Of a stretch of DNA of 64,000 nt, positions 14,527 to 26,929 are shown piece after piece. Source of the stretch: Calvatia gigantea (taxonomy: Eukaryota > Basidiomycota > Agaricomycetes > Agaricales > Lycoperdaceae); NCBI GenBank assembly GCA_025093985.1, contig JACAAK010000014.1, positions 1,488,001 through 1,552,000 on the forward strand. Direction: 5' to 3'. Below the pieces are notes generated by a model. That model did not search any database. It had not been told where the DNA came from and saw only the letters and a program-made list of their open reading frames with translations. Numbering within the stretch: position 1 is the first letter of the stretch; the number at the start of each line of letters is the position of its first letter. Position numbers and translations under genes: made by a program.

Positions 14527-17482
14527 CTTCTATTCTACCTCTTTTTTTTTTTTTTTTTTAAAATCAAGGCTTGTGCCAATTTATAACGCGGTGCCCAATC
14601 GCAGTCCACGTGTAGCAAAGTACAAAGACCCTAACTACATTGTCCGATGAGTTAAGAGTAATCTACCTTTCACAAACAGCCCAACCCAGCCCAAGCCATA
14701 TAGCCCAGCCCGGACCAAACCATCCCCTACTGAATAAACCACCCTGGTCGCCTGAAATGCCCATCACACTGAGGAAACCCAGTTACCCAGGTCTTGTGGT
14801 GTACACCCAGTGACGCACCGTTGCAGCGTGACAGTGCCCTGATCATCCCTCAAGAGGTGGACCCAGCAGCATCGGCAGCCGAGTGCCCTCAGGGGGACAG
14901 GTGTAGTCAGGAGAGCCAGCGCAAGGAGCCCCCACTTGGAGCCGCCTTACCCCCAACTTCCCAGATGAAAGGGTATTAGCCCAGTTCCAATCCAGAGCAG
15001 CCCAACAGGCAGAGTAGCAACTCGAAGCGCCACCTAGACGGCGCCCAAGAAAGCAGCCTAGCAGGACGAACCCACACCACCACCTGGGGACCCCACCCCC
15101 ATTATTTTATGCCTTCGCCCCCCACAAAGCCCCAAACCGGGCCCAGGGAAGGAGCACCACCAGCCAAGGCCAGAAGCACCCCCCAGGGACCCCACCCCTG
15201 TTACCTTACGACTTCTCCACCCAGTAGGCCGGAAGACCAACAACCCCACAGGAGCCCCCTGTGCACGCCAGCTCAACCGATCCCAGCATTATCCAGTTTG
15301 AATGCAAATGCCCCAGGGTTTGCATTCAGGAAGTCAATCAGCTCATGAATGGTCTGAGGAGGTCTGTCAAGTTCCCTCTTGTGGTTGGGACACCTGACGA
15401 ATATGTGATAGCGCCCCTCGAGAGCGGCACCACACAAACAGCCAACGCTTTTGTTAGGAAAGAATCATACTCAGTACAATCTGATCAGAGCATGACCTGT
15501 AACGGCATGCACGGCCCTCACACAGAGCAAGTTAGAGCTGCTAACATGAGGGAGCCAGGGCCCACCAGAAAGGTAGGTCGGCTTCCCCGGAATAGATGGA
15601 TCCACCCCAGAGGTGAGATCCATGTTGCTACACCCCTTGTAAGAAGAGGTAAAGTACAGCTGACACCATGACTCCAGAACATCGTTGACTGCCTCTTTAT
15701 GCAGGCGGGCAATAGAAGTGAATGGCCTCAGGCCATAAGCGACCTGAGGGAACGAGGTAACATGCCAGTGAACAGCATGGTGAAACTCCCACTTCTTGGA
15801 AGAAGGGACAGTGAGGAATTCAATGCCTCTCCAGGGATCCCCCGAGAGCCATCGTTTAAGCGCCATGCACACCCCCTGGGACAGCATCTGCCCAGAGTGT
15901 GTAGACGGATCAACCACGAACTTCGCTGACGCAATAGAGTCAGTGAAGACACATATGAGCCTGATGTCATCCTGCTTAAGAGCATAATGAATGCCAAGTG
16001 CGATGGCCATGAGTTCAGCATCCGGCGCTGTGACCCGGCCTGCAACACGAGTGATCTCCCGAAGGTACTCACGTTGGCGGTAGACGTGAACAGATGAAAC
16101 TGCCTGGAACTTGCCATGTAGTGGCAGACTCGCATCTGTTACTATATGAACAATCCCGAGATCCTCCCTGCATTCCTGAAGGCATGCATCAAGAGCATAC
16201 ATATGCGTGGGGTCAGTGTGACCCTCTGCATTGAGCTTCACCTCCATGAATGACACCTGGTCAGGGTGACAGTCCATGAGGCAGTATCCAGGTCGGTTAA
16301 TTGAAGCCATGGGCTCGAATTCCTTGACGAGGTTGACCAGGTTGGCATCAGCCTGGAGTAGAGAGCCTTTAGTCTTCCTGCGGACAGCAGAGGACATAAG
16401 ACTAACGGAGTGAGCATGCAGCTTAGCAGACCCAGAATATTCAGGGCTCATGAGAGCCCTAAGAGGGTGGTTAGGCGACAGGGTCTTGATCCTGTAGTCC
16501 GACCTGACAGCAAGCTTCTGTATATGAAGCTGGATAGGTATGAGGCCTGCGAAAGTCTCCACAGCCCCTGTAGGAGCAGTCCGGAATGCCCCCGTAATCT
16601 ATAGGGCCGCCCATCGCTGTATGACATTAAGACTCTTAAGGGCTGCTTTACAGCAGGACCCCTTGAAGAACCAAAGTTTGAAGCCGTACGTCACAATAGG
16701 AACAACGCACAACTGATATAAGAGGCGCTTCTGCATAGGCCGCAAGCCCCTCATAGAGTTACCAAGCATCTTCATGGCTTTCACCGTAGACAGAGCTTTG
16801 GTAGAGTAGTAACGAACGTGCTCCTTGAAATTCAGGGCACAATCGAAGTAGAAACCCAAGTACCTCCAGTAGGGTTTGGGTCGAAGCGGTGTATCACCCG
16901 TGAACAGGGCAAAGCCCAGGTCAATAGGTGGATTTTCATCCCCATGTTTACGGGAGAAGTGAAATACCTCGGACTTGTCATGCTCAAGTACCAAGGTGAA
17001 GCACTCAAAGAGCCGGAAGATAATACTATATGCCTCCTTAAGAGCCACAAGGTTAGATCCCCAATCCTTAGACTGGGTGATGATGGTCCCATCATCTACG
17101 TATGACAGAAGAGTCGTCCCTAGCTGGGATGCCTCCCTGTCGAAAAGCCACATCAATGGAGCGATGTACAAGGCCGAGAGGATGGGGGAAAGGGCAGAAC
17201 CCTGACCTACCCCCACATTGGATGGAAATGGTGCAGACTTGAAGGAATCCCAGCAATACTGGGTCTTCCGTCCCACCAGGTAGTGCGCAAAGAATTTGAC
17301 CAACTCAGGGGCAAATCCTTGCTTGCGAAGTATTGCAATCAGCATATCATGGTGCAATGATGGGAAGAACTGCGCTATGTCAAATGCCACAACACTGGTC
17401 CTGAGGCCCTTAGCCCATCCCGCTCTTACAATGTGGGTAAGCATAAGGCCGGCATCTTCAGTGGACCTTCTATTCTACCTCT
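14527..17482 (-). mobile_element. LINE copy L5 inserted in LTR-A
   Basis: Poly(T) 14543-14560, then 3' UTR to about 15272, then ORF2 from its stop at 15273 up to about residue 573 in the RT at 17466, where the copy is 5'-truncated. The 16-bp duplication CTTCTATTCTACCTCT flanks it (14527-14542 and 17467-17482), although its last T could belong to the tail. Removing L5 and one duplication restores LTR-A. Confidence 0.92.
15273..17466 (-). pseudogene. LINE ORF2 of L5 (RT palm to C-terminus)
   Basis: Two long open stretches (17444-16599 and 16562-15471) show AFDIAQFFPSLHHDML, GVGQGSALSP, LLSYVDDGTII, then RNase H with TDAS, the AELMAIALG glutamate block and FTDS. A TAG at about 16601 replaces a Trp (ALWITGA in intact copies), and a TGA near 15471 lies before the C-terminal Cys/His motif. 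The endonuclease and early RT are lost by 5' truncation. Confidence 0.85.
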
Positions 17483-18229
17483 GTCTCTATCTCTATCTCC
17501 GCTTCTGACTCTGTCCTCATCCCTTATTCTGAAGTTAGGACCACTCATTGGCAGGAGGGCGCAATACATATGTTGAAGCCACAGTCCTCCTGAGTTCACC
17601 TGCTTCATCCATCTTTGTCCACATCCATGCATCATCCCCAGGCGTCTAGACTCTGGTCATCTCACCCGCATGACCCACGCTTAACATTTTACCTTATTCC
17701 TTCTAGTTAGTTGTATATCCAGTGTTTCTATCTAGTGGTCATACCTGGCCAGCACATGAAGTCATAGTAGTTTCCTTTCATAGAACCACTTTCCCTTGAG
17801 TATATAAACCATAGCTACTTCACTTGTAATCCTTAGTCTGAAATCAACTTAGTGACATGCTACTTCTGTTCCACCTCTGTCTCTATATCTGTCCTCACCT
17901 CTATCTCTGCCCTCATCCCTTGTTCTGAAGTTAGGACCACTTGTCGGCAGGAGGGTACAACACATACATTGAAGCCATGGTCCTCCCGAGTTCGCCTGCT
18001 TCACCCACCTTTGTCTGCATTCACGTATAACCCTTGGGTGTCTAGACTTTGGTCATCTTACCCATATAATCTGCGCTTAACACATTCAGAGGCAATCCAA
18101 CCTAATCCAAGTGCTAGACCCAGACCAGACTAAGCTCCCCCCTACTTAATAAATATACTGGTTTCCCAAAATGCCCATCACACTGTAGAAGACCCAGTTG
18201 CCCAGGTCTTGTGGTGTATACCCAGTGAC

Positions 18230-18252
18230 ACACCACTGCAGAGCAGTGGTGT
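18230..18252 (-). promoter_or_regulatory. 3' UTR hairpin of L4 (perfect 10-bp stem)
   Basis: ACACCACTGC, a 3-nt loop, then GCAGTGGTGT: all ten pairs form. The stem differs from that of other copies on both sides together (see the findings). Confidence 0.65.
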
Positions 18253-18810
18253 CCTGACTATCCCACAAGTGGCAGGCCCAGTGGCATCAATGGCCAAGTG
18301 CCTGGGAGGGGACAAGTGTAGTAAGGGGAGCCAGTGTGAGAGGCCTACACTTGGAGCCACCCGATCCCTAGCTTTCCAGACCAGAGGGTATCCACCCAGA
18401 GCAGACCCCCAGTAACCCAACAGCAAGGGTAAAATCCCGACATGTTTAGTGCCAGAAAGACAGCAAGCAGGACAAGCCCACCCCACTGCCTAGGGACCCC
18501 ACCCCTATTCAATTACTCCTTCTGCTGCCAGGCCACCATGGGCCTACCCCAGGAAAGAAGAACCACCAGGACAAACCCAGAAGAACCCCCTAGAGACCTA
18601 ACCCCTGTTACCTTAAGACTTCCCAGCCCAGTAGGCCAGAAGAAGGGAGGCCCAGCATGAGCTCCCCATGCACACCAGCTCACCTGATGCCTGCATTATC
18701 TGGTCTGAAGGTGAATGCACCTGGGTTCACCTCCAGAAAATCAATCAGCTCCCATATGGTTTGAGGAGGTCTGTTCAAGTCCCTCTTGTAGAGAGGGCAC
18801 TAGACAAAAA

Positions 18811-20226
18811 TGTGGTAGTGCTTTTTTTTTTTTTTTTTTTTTAAATCATGGCTTGCGCCAATTTATAATGCGGTGCCCAATTGCAGTCCATATGTAGCCA
18901 AGTACAAAGCCCCAACTACAAAGTTCGATGAGTTAAGGGTAATCTACTATTCAGAGGTAACCCAACCCAACCCAAGTGCTAACCCAGACCAGACCAGACC
19001 CCCCCCCTACTTGCTAAACCCCCTGGCTTCCCGAAATGCCCATTACATTGTAGAAGACCCAGTTGCCCAGGTCTTGTGGTATATACCCAGTGACGCATCG
19101 CTGTGGAGCAGCGGTGCCCTGATCATCCCTCAAGAGGCAGACCCAGTGGCAATGGTGGCTGAGTGTCCTCGGGGGGACAAGTGTAGTCAGGAGAGCCAGC
19201 ACAAGGGGCCTCTACTTGGAGGCGCCTTATCCCCAACTTCCCAGACAAAAGGGTATCAGCCCAGTTCTGATCTAGAGCAATCCAGCAGACAGGGTAGCAA
19301 CTCAAAGCGTCACCTAGACAGCACTCAAGTAAGCAGCTAAGCAGGACGAACCCACACCACCACCCGGGGACCCCACCCCCATTATTTCATGCCTTCGCCC
19401 CCCGAGAAGCCACAGACCAGGCCCAGAAAAGGAACACCACCAGCCAAGGCCAGAAGCACTCCCTAGGGACCCAACCCCTGTTACCTTACGACTTCTCCGC
19501 CCAGTAGGCCAGAAGACCAGTGACCCCGTGAGAACCCCCCATGTGCACCAGCTCAGCCGATCCCAGAATTATCTGGTCTGAATGCAAAAGCCCCTGGATT
19601 CGCATTCAGAAAATCAATTAGCTCACAAATGGTCTAAGGAGGTCTGTCAAGCTCCCTTTTGTGATTGGGACACCTGACAAATATGTGATAGCGCCCCTCG
19701 AGAGTGGCACCACATGAGCAACTAACACCTTCGTTAGGAAAGAATTGTACATGGTATGACCCAATCAGAGCATGGCCTGTGACAGCATGTATGGCTCTCA
19801 TACAAAGCAAGTTAGAGCTGTTAACATGAGGGAGCCAAGGCCCACCAGAAAGGTAAGTTGGCTTCCCTGGAATAGACAGATCCGCCCCAGAGGCAAAATC
19901 CATATTACTACACCCCTTGTAGGAAGAGGTAAAGTACAGCTAGCGCCATGACTCCAGAATATCATCGACTGCCTCCTTATGTAGGTGGGCAATGGAAGTG
20001 AATGGCCTCGGGCCATAAGTGACCTGAGGGAACGAAGTGACATGCCAGTGAATAGCATGGTGGAACTCCCACTTCTTGGAAGAAGGGACAGTAAGGAACT
20101 CAATGCACCTCCAGGGATCCCCAGAGAGCCATTGTTTAAGTGCCACATACATTCCCTGGGACAGCATCTGCCTGGAATGTGTGGACAGATCAACTGTGAG
20201 CTTCACTAATGCAACTGTGGTAGTGC
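18811..20226 (-). mobile_element. LINE copy L6, 5'-truncated, inserted in L4
   Basis: Body 18822-20215 with poly(T) 18822-18842, 3' UTR, and ORF2 from its stop near 19558 back to RNase H (about residue 1083). The 11-bp duplication TGTGGTAGTGC flanks it (18811-18821 and 20216-20226). The ORF2 C-terminus carries several substitutions and stops, for example TAA near 19636. Confidence 0.9.
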
Positions 20227-23200
20227 CCCTCAAGAGCAGTGCCACACAAACAACCAATGCCTTCATTTGAAAAGAACCACACTCTGTATGATCCAATCAG
20301 CACATGACCAGTGACAGCATGCATGGCCCTTGCACAAAGCGAATTAGATCCACTAACATGAGGTAGCCAGGGCCCATCATTAAGGTAGGTTGGCTTGTCT
20401 GGAATCTTTGGATCAGTCCCAGAGGCCAGGTCCATGTTGCTATACCCCTTGTACAAAGAGGTAAAGTACAGCTATTGCCATTCCTCTAGAACATTATCAA
20501 CTGCTTCCTTACAGAGGTGGGCAATGGAAGTGAACAGCCGCAGGCCATAAGCAACCTGAGGGAACAAGGTGACATGCCAATGTACAGCATGGTGAAACTC
20601 CCACTTTTTGGAAGAAGAGACAGTGAGGAATTCAATGGACCTCTGAGCATCCCCAGAGAGCCACTGTTTAAGCACTACATACAGTCCCTGGGACAGCATT
20701 TGCCTGGAATGAATGGATGGATCAACTGTAAGCTTTACTGATGCAATAGAATTGGTGAAGATGCATATAAGCCTGATACTGCCTTGCTTAAGAGCAAAGT
20801 GAATGCCAAGGATAATGGCCATAAGCTCAGCATCTGGAGCCGTAACCCTGCCTGCCACGCAAGTAATCTCCTTAAGAGACTCACCTTGGCAGTGTACATA
20901 GGTGGCCAAGACTACCTAGAACCTTCCATGCAGTGGCAGACTCACATCCATCACCATATAGACAATTCTGGGATCCTCCTTGCAGTCATGAAGACGTGCA
21001 TTGAGAGCAAACATATGTACAGGGTCAGTTTTGCCCTCTGCAGTGAGTTTCACCTCCATGAACTCCATCCTTTCCAGGTATAGGTCCATGAGGTGGTGAC
21101 CAGGCTGGTTGATCAATGTCATAGGTGTAAAGCTCTCAATCAGAGATGGTAGGTTGAAGTCAGCCTGTATAAGGGCATCCACTGTTTTCCTCCAAACAGA
21201 AGGTGACATGAGGCCAATGGCTCTAGGATGTAACTTAGTATCCCTAGAATATTCAGGGCTCATAAGAGCCCTGAGAGGGTGATTTGGTGACAGGGTTTTA
21301 ATTCTGTAATCTGACTGGGACGCAAGCTTCTTAATGTAAAGCTAGATAGGTATAAGGCCTCCAAATAATTCTGCAGCCCCAGTGGGAGCAGTCTGAAAGG
21401 TACCTGTGATCTATAGGGCTGTCCAGCATTGCATAGTGTTCAGGCTCTTAAAGGCTGCCTTACAGCGAAAGCCCTTAAAGAACCAGAGTTTGAAGCCATA
21501 GGTTGTGATAGGCACAATACATGACTGATAGAGAAGGTGCTTTTACATCAGCCTCAAGCCCCTTGTGGAATTACCAAGCATCTTCATGGCCTTGACTGTA
21601 GAGAGTGCTTTGGTGGAGTAGTATCAAATGTGCTCTTTGAAAGTCAAGCCACAGTTGAAATAGAAGTCTAAGCACCTCTAATAGGTCTTGGGCCACAGAG
21701 GCATATCACCAGTGAATGGGATGAACCCCAGGTCAATGGGTGGATTATCATTCCCATGCTTATGGGAGAAGTGAAAAACCTCAGACTTGTCATGCTCAAG
21801 TACCAAGGCAAAGTGCTTAAAGAGCCAAAATATAATACCATATGCCTCCTTAAGAGATGCAAGGTTGGATTTCCAGTCCTTGGACTGTACAATGATAGTG
21901 CCATTGTCTACATATGATAGGAGGGTAGTCCCAAGGCAGGATGCCTCCCTGTTGAAAAGCCACATCAGCGGGGCAATATATAAGGCTAAGAGGACTGGGG
22001 AGAGAGCAGAGCCCTACCCTACCCCCATATTTGCATTGAATGGCTTGGACTTAAAAGAGTTCCAGTAGTACTGGGTCTTCCATCCTACCAAGTAGTTAGC
22101 AAAGAACCTGACCACCTTAGGGGCAAATCCTTGCTTGCACAATATTGCAACCAGCATGTCATGGTACAATGAGGGAAAGAACTGTGCAATGTCAAATACC
22201 ACCACATTAGTCCTGAGACCTTTGGCCTAGCCTGTCCTCACAATGTGGGTGAGCATTAGGCCTGCATCTTTAGTGGATCTCTGGATCACACCTCTGAGCT
22301 GGTTAAGATGAAAGACCCCAAATTTGACAGAGTCAAACTGGAGCCTATTCACAATCATTTTCTCAAACAGCTTGCCAAGCATATTGAGAAGTACAATAGG
22401 CCTGAAGGCCTTGGGAGTGGAGTATGCTGGCTTCCCTGGCTTAAGGATAATCACCAACATGGATTCCTTAAAGTACTCTGGCCAGCACCCATGCAAAAGT
22501 GTTGGCTAGGCATATGAAGATTGGCAGGGCATTACCTAGCACAATCTGTTTGAGCATCTGCCATGTAACATGGTCAGAGCCTGGAGCAGACACCTTGGAA
22601 CAAGCCAACAATGCATTAGTGAGTTCCTTGGAGGAAAATGTTGTCCACACATATTCTAGGAGGGACAGCAGTGGATCAACCATAGAGGTATCACATTTCC
22701 TCCTAGAGGCGGAGTTGTAGGTGCCATGAAGGGCTCCCCAAAGGGAATCCATATCATGACAAGGCTGTCCCTGGTATGAGATAGCCTCACATGTGGGTAA
22801 CTTGTGTGCCTTGACCCATTCCATCAGGTCCCAAGGGTGCTTGTTAGTCTTAGCAATTTCCTCAATCTTATTATCAAAGAATTTGCACTTCTTAGATGCT
22901 ACAACATATTGGAATGCCTTCCAATTCTCAGGGTCCAAAGACTCTCTGTGGATTTGTAGGGCAGACGTGCAATTCTCATCTCACCAGAACTGAGACTTTG
23001 CTAAAATATGCACTTCTACTATGTGGCGATGCCATGCAGCAGAGAATACCAACCTAATTGCTGATGCCAGGATATTAACATCCCATGCAGACTTGAGGGG
23101 GTGATCATGCAGATCATACACCCCTTCTCTGATCTCATCCAGGAACCACAATTCTGCAGTGGCTGTTGAGTTCTTGGGAAAGGCCTAGCAGACATTAGTG

Positions 23201-24326
23201 ATGTCTTTAGGGCAGATAGGGATCGTCACTGCCAGCAGATGGTGATCTGATGGGCCAGTAAGATCTGATCTGATCCCAGGGTGACCAACACGCCATCTAA
23301 GATTGGAGATAAAGATCAGATCAATAACCAATGGGTTCTTGGTTAGATTTCAAGGAATATGAGTAGAAGCCAAGGAATCTGGTAACCAGATTCCCAAGCT
23401 GAGGTCATCAGCAACTTCAAGAAGCTGCTGGGTAGGTCGGTGATGGTGAGGGACAGCATGGTCCCACTCCCTCAAATGGCAATTGAAATTGCCCCCTATG
23501 TAGTACATCTGGGATAAAGAATCCCTCTGCTCAAAGAGCATCCAGATCACAGTGTGCTCATCATCAGAATAAACATTCATAAAGTGGCATTCCCACCTGT
23601 GATTGAAGATGGTAACCACCATCACATTACAGTGATCAATCAGGTCCCACTGCAGTAAAGGCCTGAGTTGTTTGACCTGGATGTGGACAAAAGCCATGAC
23701 CCATGGTTGATCTTGTTCCTCCTGACTGGAGGGTGGATGTACCATATACAACTACTTAGGTGTTGAAGGGAGCACGTAAGGGAATGTCTGGTGGTCCTAA
23801 CACCAAAGAAACAATGTGACTTGATAGGGAGAATCTTGAGAAAAACGTGTTTTATTGAACACCAGTCCTATGGACTGTTGTAAGAGGCTAAAGAGCAAGA
23901 AAGCATCCACAGGTGTTCTAACTAAGTCCAACCATTATGTGACCAAGTCACATGATCACAAAAGCATCCATTGTGGCTTCAAGTCCACATCTCTATGTAT
24001 AAGTCCATATCTCCTTGGACAACTCCACAAGTGTCCTACCAAACCTTACAGCCCTGACTCAGGAGAGTCCATCTAGCACTGTCTGGAGCACTCCTGACAT
24101 CAGGGTGCTTAGGTGCTCCAATGACTGTATCACCCTTGGCATTGTGCACAGAGGGGGCAGACCTTATCATTTGCCAGGGGGACTCCTGGATGAAAATGAT
24201 GTCAAAGTTGTCTTTCTCAGACTCTAACAATGCATCAAATAATGTATAATTCTTAGCTACATTAAAAGACAGTATATGTAATCTACCCTTCATGAAATGC
24301 TTCAGTGCATCAGACTTAGGGTTCAT
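20216..24326 (-). pseudogene. LINE ORF2 of L4 (RNase H, RT, endonuclease), decayed
   Basis: Reading leftwards from the ATG at 24326, the endonuclease covers 24326-24100 and 23760-23050, with LTR-B interrupting at residue about 75. The RT follows (SVIIPKPG-type block near 22450 now LVIILKPGKPAYSTP, FDIAQFFPSLYHDML near 22190, LLSYVDNGTIIVQS near 21905). Then come RNase H (about 20950-20650) and the C-terminus. The catalytic box reads YVDN instead of YVDD, so one essential Asp is lost. Numerous stops break the frame. Confidence 0.82.
23756..24104 (-). mobile_element. Solo LTR-B (339 bp) inserted in L4
   Basis: 23761-24099 interrupts the L4 endonuclease cleanly. It begins TGTTGAAGGG and ends CTCCTGACA, so both ends have the TGT and ACA form typical of LTRs. 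It is flanked by TTAGG (23756-23760) and TCAGG (24100-24104), a 5-bp duplication with one change. A minus-strand AATAAA near 23855 suggests minus orientation. The length and ends fit a Copia-type LTR; its parent is unknown. Confidence 0.7.
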
Positions 24327-24378
24327 TGCACAGATGCTGAAGTGTTATTAGCAGATCGTGATGTAGCTTAGATGAGAT

Positions 24379-26248
24379 GGCATTCACTTACCTCGCAAGA
24401 AGACTAAAGGCTCCTTAATCCAGGCTGACTCCAACCTGGTGAACCTCATCGAGGAATTTGAGCCTATGGCTTCGATTAATCGGCCTGGATACTGCCTAAT
24501 GGACTGCCACCCTGACCAGGTGTCATTCATGGAGGTGAAACTCAATGCAGAGGGTAATACTGACCCCACACATATGTATGCTCTCGATGCATGCCTTAGG
24601 GAGTGCAGGGAGGATCTCGGGATTGTCCACATGGTGACAGATGCAAGTCTTTCGCTTCATGGCAAGTTCCAGGCAGTTTCATCTGCCCATGTCTATCACC
24701 GACGTGAGTGTCTCCGGGAGATCACTCGCATGGCAGGCCAAGTTACAGCACCTGATGCTGGGCTCATGGCCATTGCGCTTGGTGTTCATTTTTCCCTTAA
24801 GCAGGATGACATCAGGCTTATTCGCGTTTTCACTGATTCTATTACATCAGCAAAGCTCGCAGTTGATCCATCTACACACTCCAGGCAGATGTTGTCCCAG
24901 GGGGTGTGTGTGGCGCTTAAACGGTGGCTCTCTGGGGATCCCTGGAGAGGCATTGAATTCCTCGCTGTCCCTTCTTCCGAGAAGTGGGAGTTCCACCATG
25001 CTGTGCACCGGCATGTCACCTCGTTCCCTCAGGTCGCTTATGGCCTGAGGCCGTTCACTTCTATTGCCTGCCTGCGCAAAGAGGCGGTCAATGATGTTCT
25101 GGAGTTATGGCATCAGCTGTACTCTACCTCTTCTTACAAGGGGCGTAGTAATATGGATCTTGCCTCCAGGGCAGATCCGTCTATTCCAGGGAAGCCGACC
25201 TATCTTTCTGGTGGGCCCTGGCTCCCTCATGTTAGCAGCTCTAACTCGCTATGTGTGAGAGCCATGTGTGCTGTCACAGGGCATGCTCCGATCGGGTCAT
25301 ACCATATACGATTCTTTCCTAATGAAAGCATTGGCTGCTCATGTGGCACCGCTCTCGAGGGGTGCTATCATATATTCGTCAGGTGTCCCAACCACAAAAG
25401 GGAACTAGACAGACCTCCTCAGACCATTCGTGAGCTGATTGACTTCCTGAATGTAAACCTGGGGGCCTTTGCATTCAGACCAGATGATGCTGGGATCAGC
25501 TGAGCTGGCGCATGCGGGGGGTTCCTGCGGGGTCGCTGGTCTTCTGACCTACTGGGTGGAGAAGTTGTAAGGCAACAGGGGTTGGATCCCTGGGGGGTGC
25601 TTCCAGCCTTGGCTGGTGGTGCTCCTTCCCTGGGCCTGGTTTGGGGCTTTGCGGGGGGCGAAGGCATGAAATAATGGGGGTGGGGTCCCCGGGTAGTGGT
25701 GCAGGTCCATCCTGCTCAGCTGCCTTCTTGGGTGCCATCTAGGCAGCGCTTCGAGTTGCTACCCTGCCCGCTGGGCTGCCCTAGGTTAGGACTGGGCTGA
25801 TATCCTTTCATCTGGGAAGTTGGGGGTAAGGCGGCTCCAAGCGAGGGCTCCTTGCACTGGCTCTCCTGACTACACCTGTCCCCCTGAGGGCACTCAGCCA
25901 CCGCTGCCGCTGGGTCCGCCTCTGGAGGGATGATCAGGGCACTGTCACGCTGTGACGATGCGTCACTGGGTGTACACCACAAGACCTGGGCAACTGGGTA
26001 TTCTTCAGTGTGATGGGCATTTCGGGGAACCGGGGGATTTAGCAAGTAGAGGGTGGTCTGGTCTGGTCTGGGTTAGCACTTGGGTTGGGTTGGGTTGCCT
26101 CTGAACATTAGATTACTCTTAACTCATCGGACTTTGTAGTTAGGGGATTTGTACTCTGCTACACGCGGACTGCGATCAGGCACCATGTTATAAATTGGCG
26201 CAAGCCTTGATTTAAAAAAAAAAAAAAAAAAAAGGCATTCACTTACCT
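24379..26248 (+). mobile_element. LINE copy L7, 5'-truncated, inserted in L4
   Basis: Body 24394-26233, plus strand, with poly(A) 26214-26233. The perfect 15-bp duplication GGCATTCACTTACCT lies at 24379-24393 and 26234-26248. It contains the last about 370 codons of ORF2 and a complete 3' UTR (25504-26213). Confidence 0.93.
24394..25503 (+). CDS. LINE ORF2 C-terminal fragment of L7 (RNase H), open
   Basis: Open from the truncation point (about ORF2 residue 933) to TGA 25501, 369 codons. RNase H shows VTDAS, the helix with the catalytic Glu changed in context (PDAGLMAIALG, where other copies read PDAELMAIALG, so the Glu is lost), and FTDS. The C-terminal Cys/His motif GCSCGTALEG to HIFVRCPNH is kept. 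With no RT or endonuclease and a Glu-to-Gly change it cannot support its own movement. Confidence 0.8.
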   Translation, partial: RKKTKGSLIQADSNLVNLIEEFEPMASINRPGYCLMDCHPDQVSFMEVKLNAEGNTDPTHMYALDACLRECREDLGIVHMVTDASLSLHGKFQAVSSAHVYHRRECLREITRMAGQVTAPDAGLMAIALGVHFSLKQDDIRLIRVFTDSITSAKLAVDPSTHSRQMLSQGVCVALKRWLSGDPWRGIEFLAVPSSEKWEFHHAVHRHVTSFPQVAYGLRPFTSIACLRKEAVNDVLELWHQLYSTSSYKGRSNMDLASRADPSIPGKPTYLSGGPWLPHVSSSNSLCVRAMCAVTGHAPIGSYHIRFFPNESIGCSCGTALEGCYHIFVRCPNHKRELDRPPQTIRELIDFLNVNLGAFAFRPDDAGIS

Positions 26249-26777
26249 TTCTGTAATGCTCTTTGATCCACTTGGACTCATACCAGTGGTGCCAGAGCTG
26301 GCAGGAGTATGAGTCTGCATGGTAATCCCCACTGTAGTTCAGGCACTTAAAGTGATGAGGGTACAGTTGGCCCTCCAGAGTAGCCTTGGTGACATCATGG
26401 GGATGGCAGTAGCTGGTGACAGTGTGGTGGTTCTCAGCTATGTGAGGCCCAGTGCAGATAGGACATTAGTTTGAGCACGACTGACAGATAGCAGTGAGGT
26501 GACCCCAGTACCAGCAGTGCTGGTACTAGGGCACCCCCATTCAGGCAGAAGCCTGCTGAATACAACAGGAATAAGTTCTGATCTGGACAGTGCGCCCTAC
26601 GAGGCATTTCATCTGGGTACCTGACTTAGAGTCAGCAAGGTCGAGTCAGACTATGCAGGTGTCTGAGCTGGCAGAATTGCATGAGATGTGCAGAGTATGA
26701 GCCAACATGGCAAAGTCCTTCTAGTAGGGTGACCTGGACAAGTGGTTGAGGAACCTCTTGACAGTCATGGCTTTGCA

Positions 26778-26929
26778 GCCTTGTTCTATTAGGATAGAAA
26801 AGTGACCACACCAGGGATTAAACCTGGGACCACCTGGAATTGCATCAGGAGCTCTAACCACTGAGCTACATGGCCTGGTTACAAGGGGAACTGGTAAGTC
26901 ATATATATACTACCAGGGCTAGGTGCAGA
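26778..26929. other. Non-LINE segment holding a tRNA-like gene
   Basis: 152 bp between the truncated end of L4 and the 5' end of L8. It matches none of the other elements here. Apart from the tRNA-like sequence at 26803-26875 I see nothing definite, only an AT-rich stretch (CATATATATAC) near 26900. Confidence 0.6.
26803..26875 (-). tRNA. tRNA-like gene or pseudogene, anticodon loop TGCAATT (CAA)
   Basis: The complement folds as a 73-nt cloverleaf. It has a 7-bp acceptor (GGCCATG with TGTGGTC, some G-U pairs), D stem GCTC/GAGC, anticodon stem with one A-C mismatch, a 5-nt variable region and T stem CCAGG/CCTGG. Box A (TAGCTCAGTGG) and box B (GGTTTAATCCC) are near canonical, and a TTTT terminator lies just downstream (26798-26801). 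CAA would be Leu, but Leu tRNAs have a long variable arm and this has none. It may therefore be a pseudogene, a tRNA of altered identity, or a SINE head. No CCA is encoded. Confidence 0.65.

Larger units (their letters stand above)
14115..18087 (+). mobile_element. LTR-A with truncated tandem LTR, CATTC target duplication
   Basis: A full LTR-A (14120-14541 plus 17483-17686) is split by LINE L5. It is followed directly by a second, 5'-truncated LTR-A (17687-18082, lacking about the first 230 bp). The pair starts TGTCATAACC and ends CTTAACA. CATTC flanks it at 14115-14119 and 18083-18087. So LTR plus partial LTR sit as one insertion in the 3' UTR of L4, with no internal region between them. Confidence 0.88.
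13991..26777 (-). mobile_element. LINE copy L4, old host copy carrying four later insertions
   Basis: Starts with poly(T) 13991-14008 inside L3. Its pieces are: 3' UTR 14009-14119 and 18083-18680; ORF2 C-terminus to 18821; RNase H, RT and endonuclease 20216-23760; the first part of ORF2 24100-24326; the end of ORF1 24327-24393 and 26234-26777. Later insertions are the LTR-A tandem (14120-18082, itself holding L5), L6, LTR-B and L7. The sequence joins correctly across each of these once one copy of each target duplication is dropped. It is truncated inside ORF1 at 26777. Many nonsense codons show great age. Confidence 0.85.
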
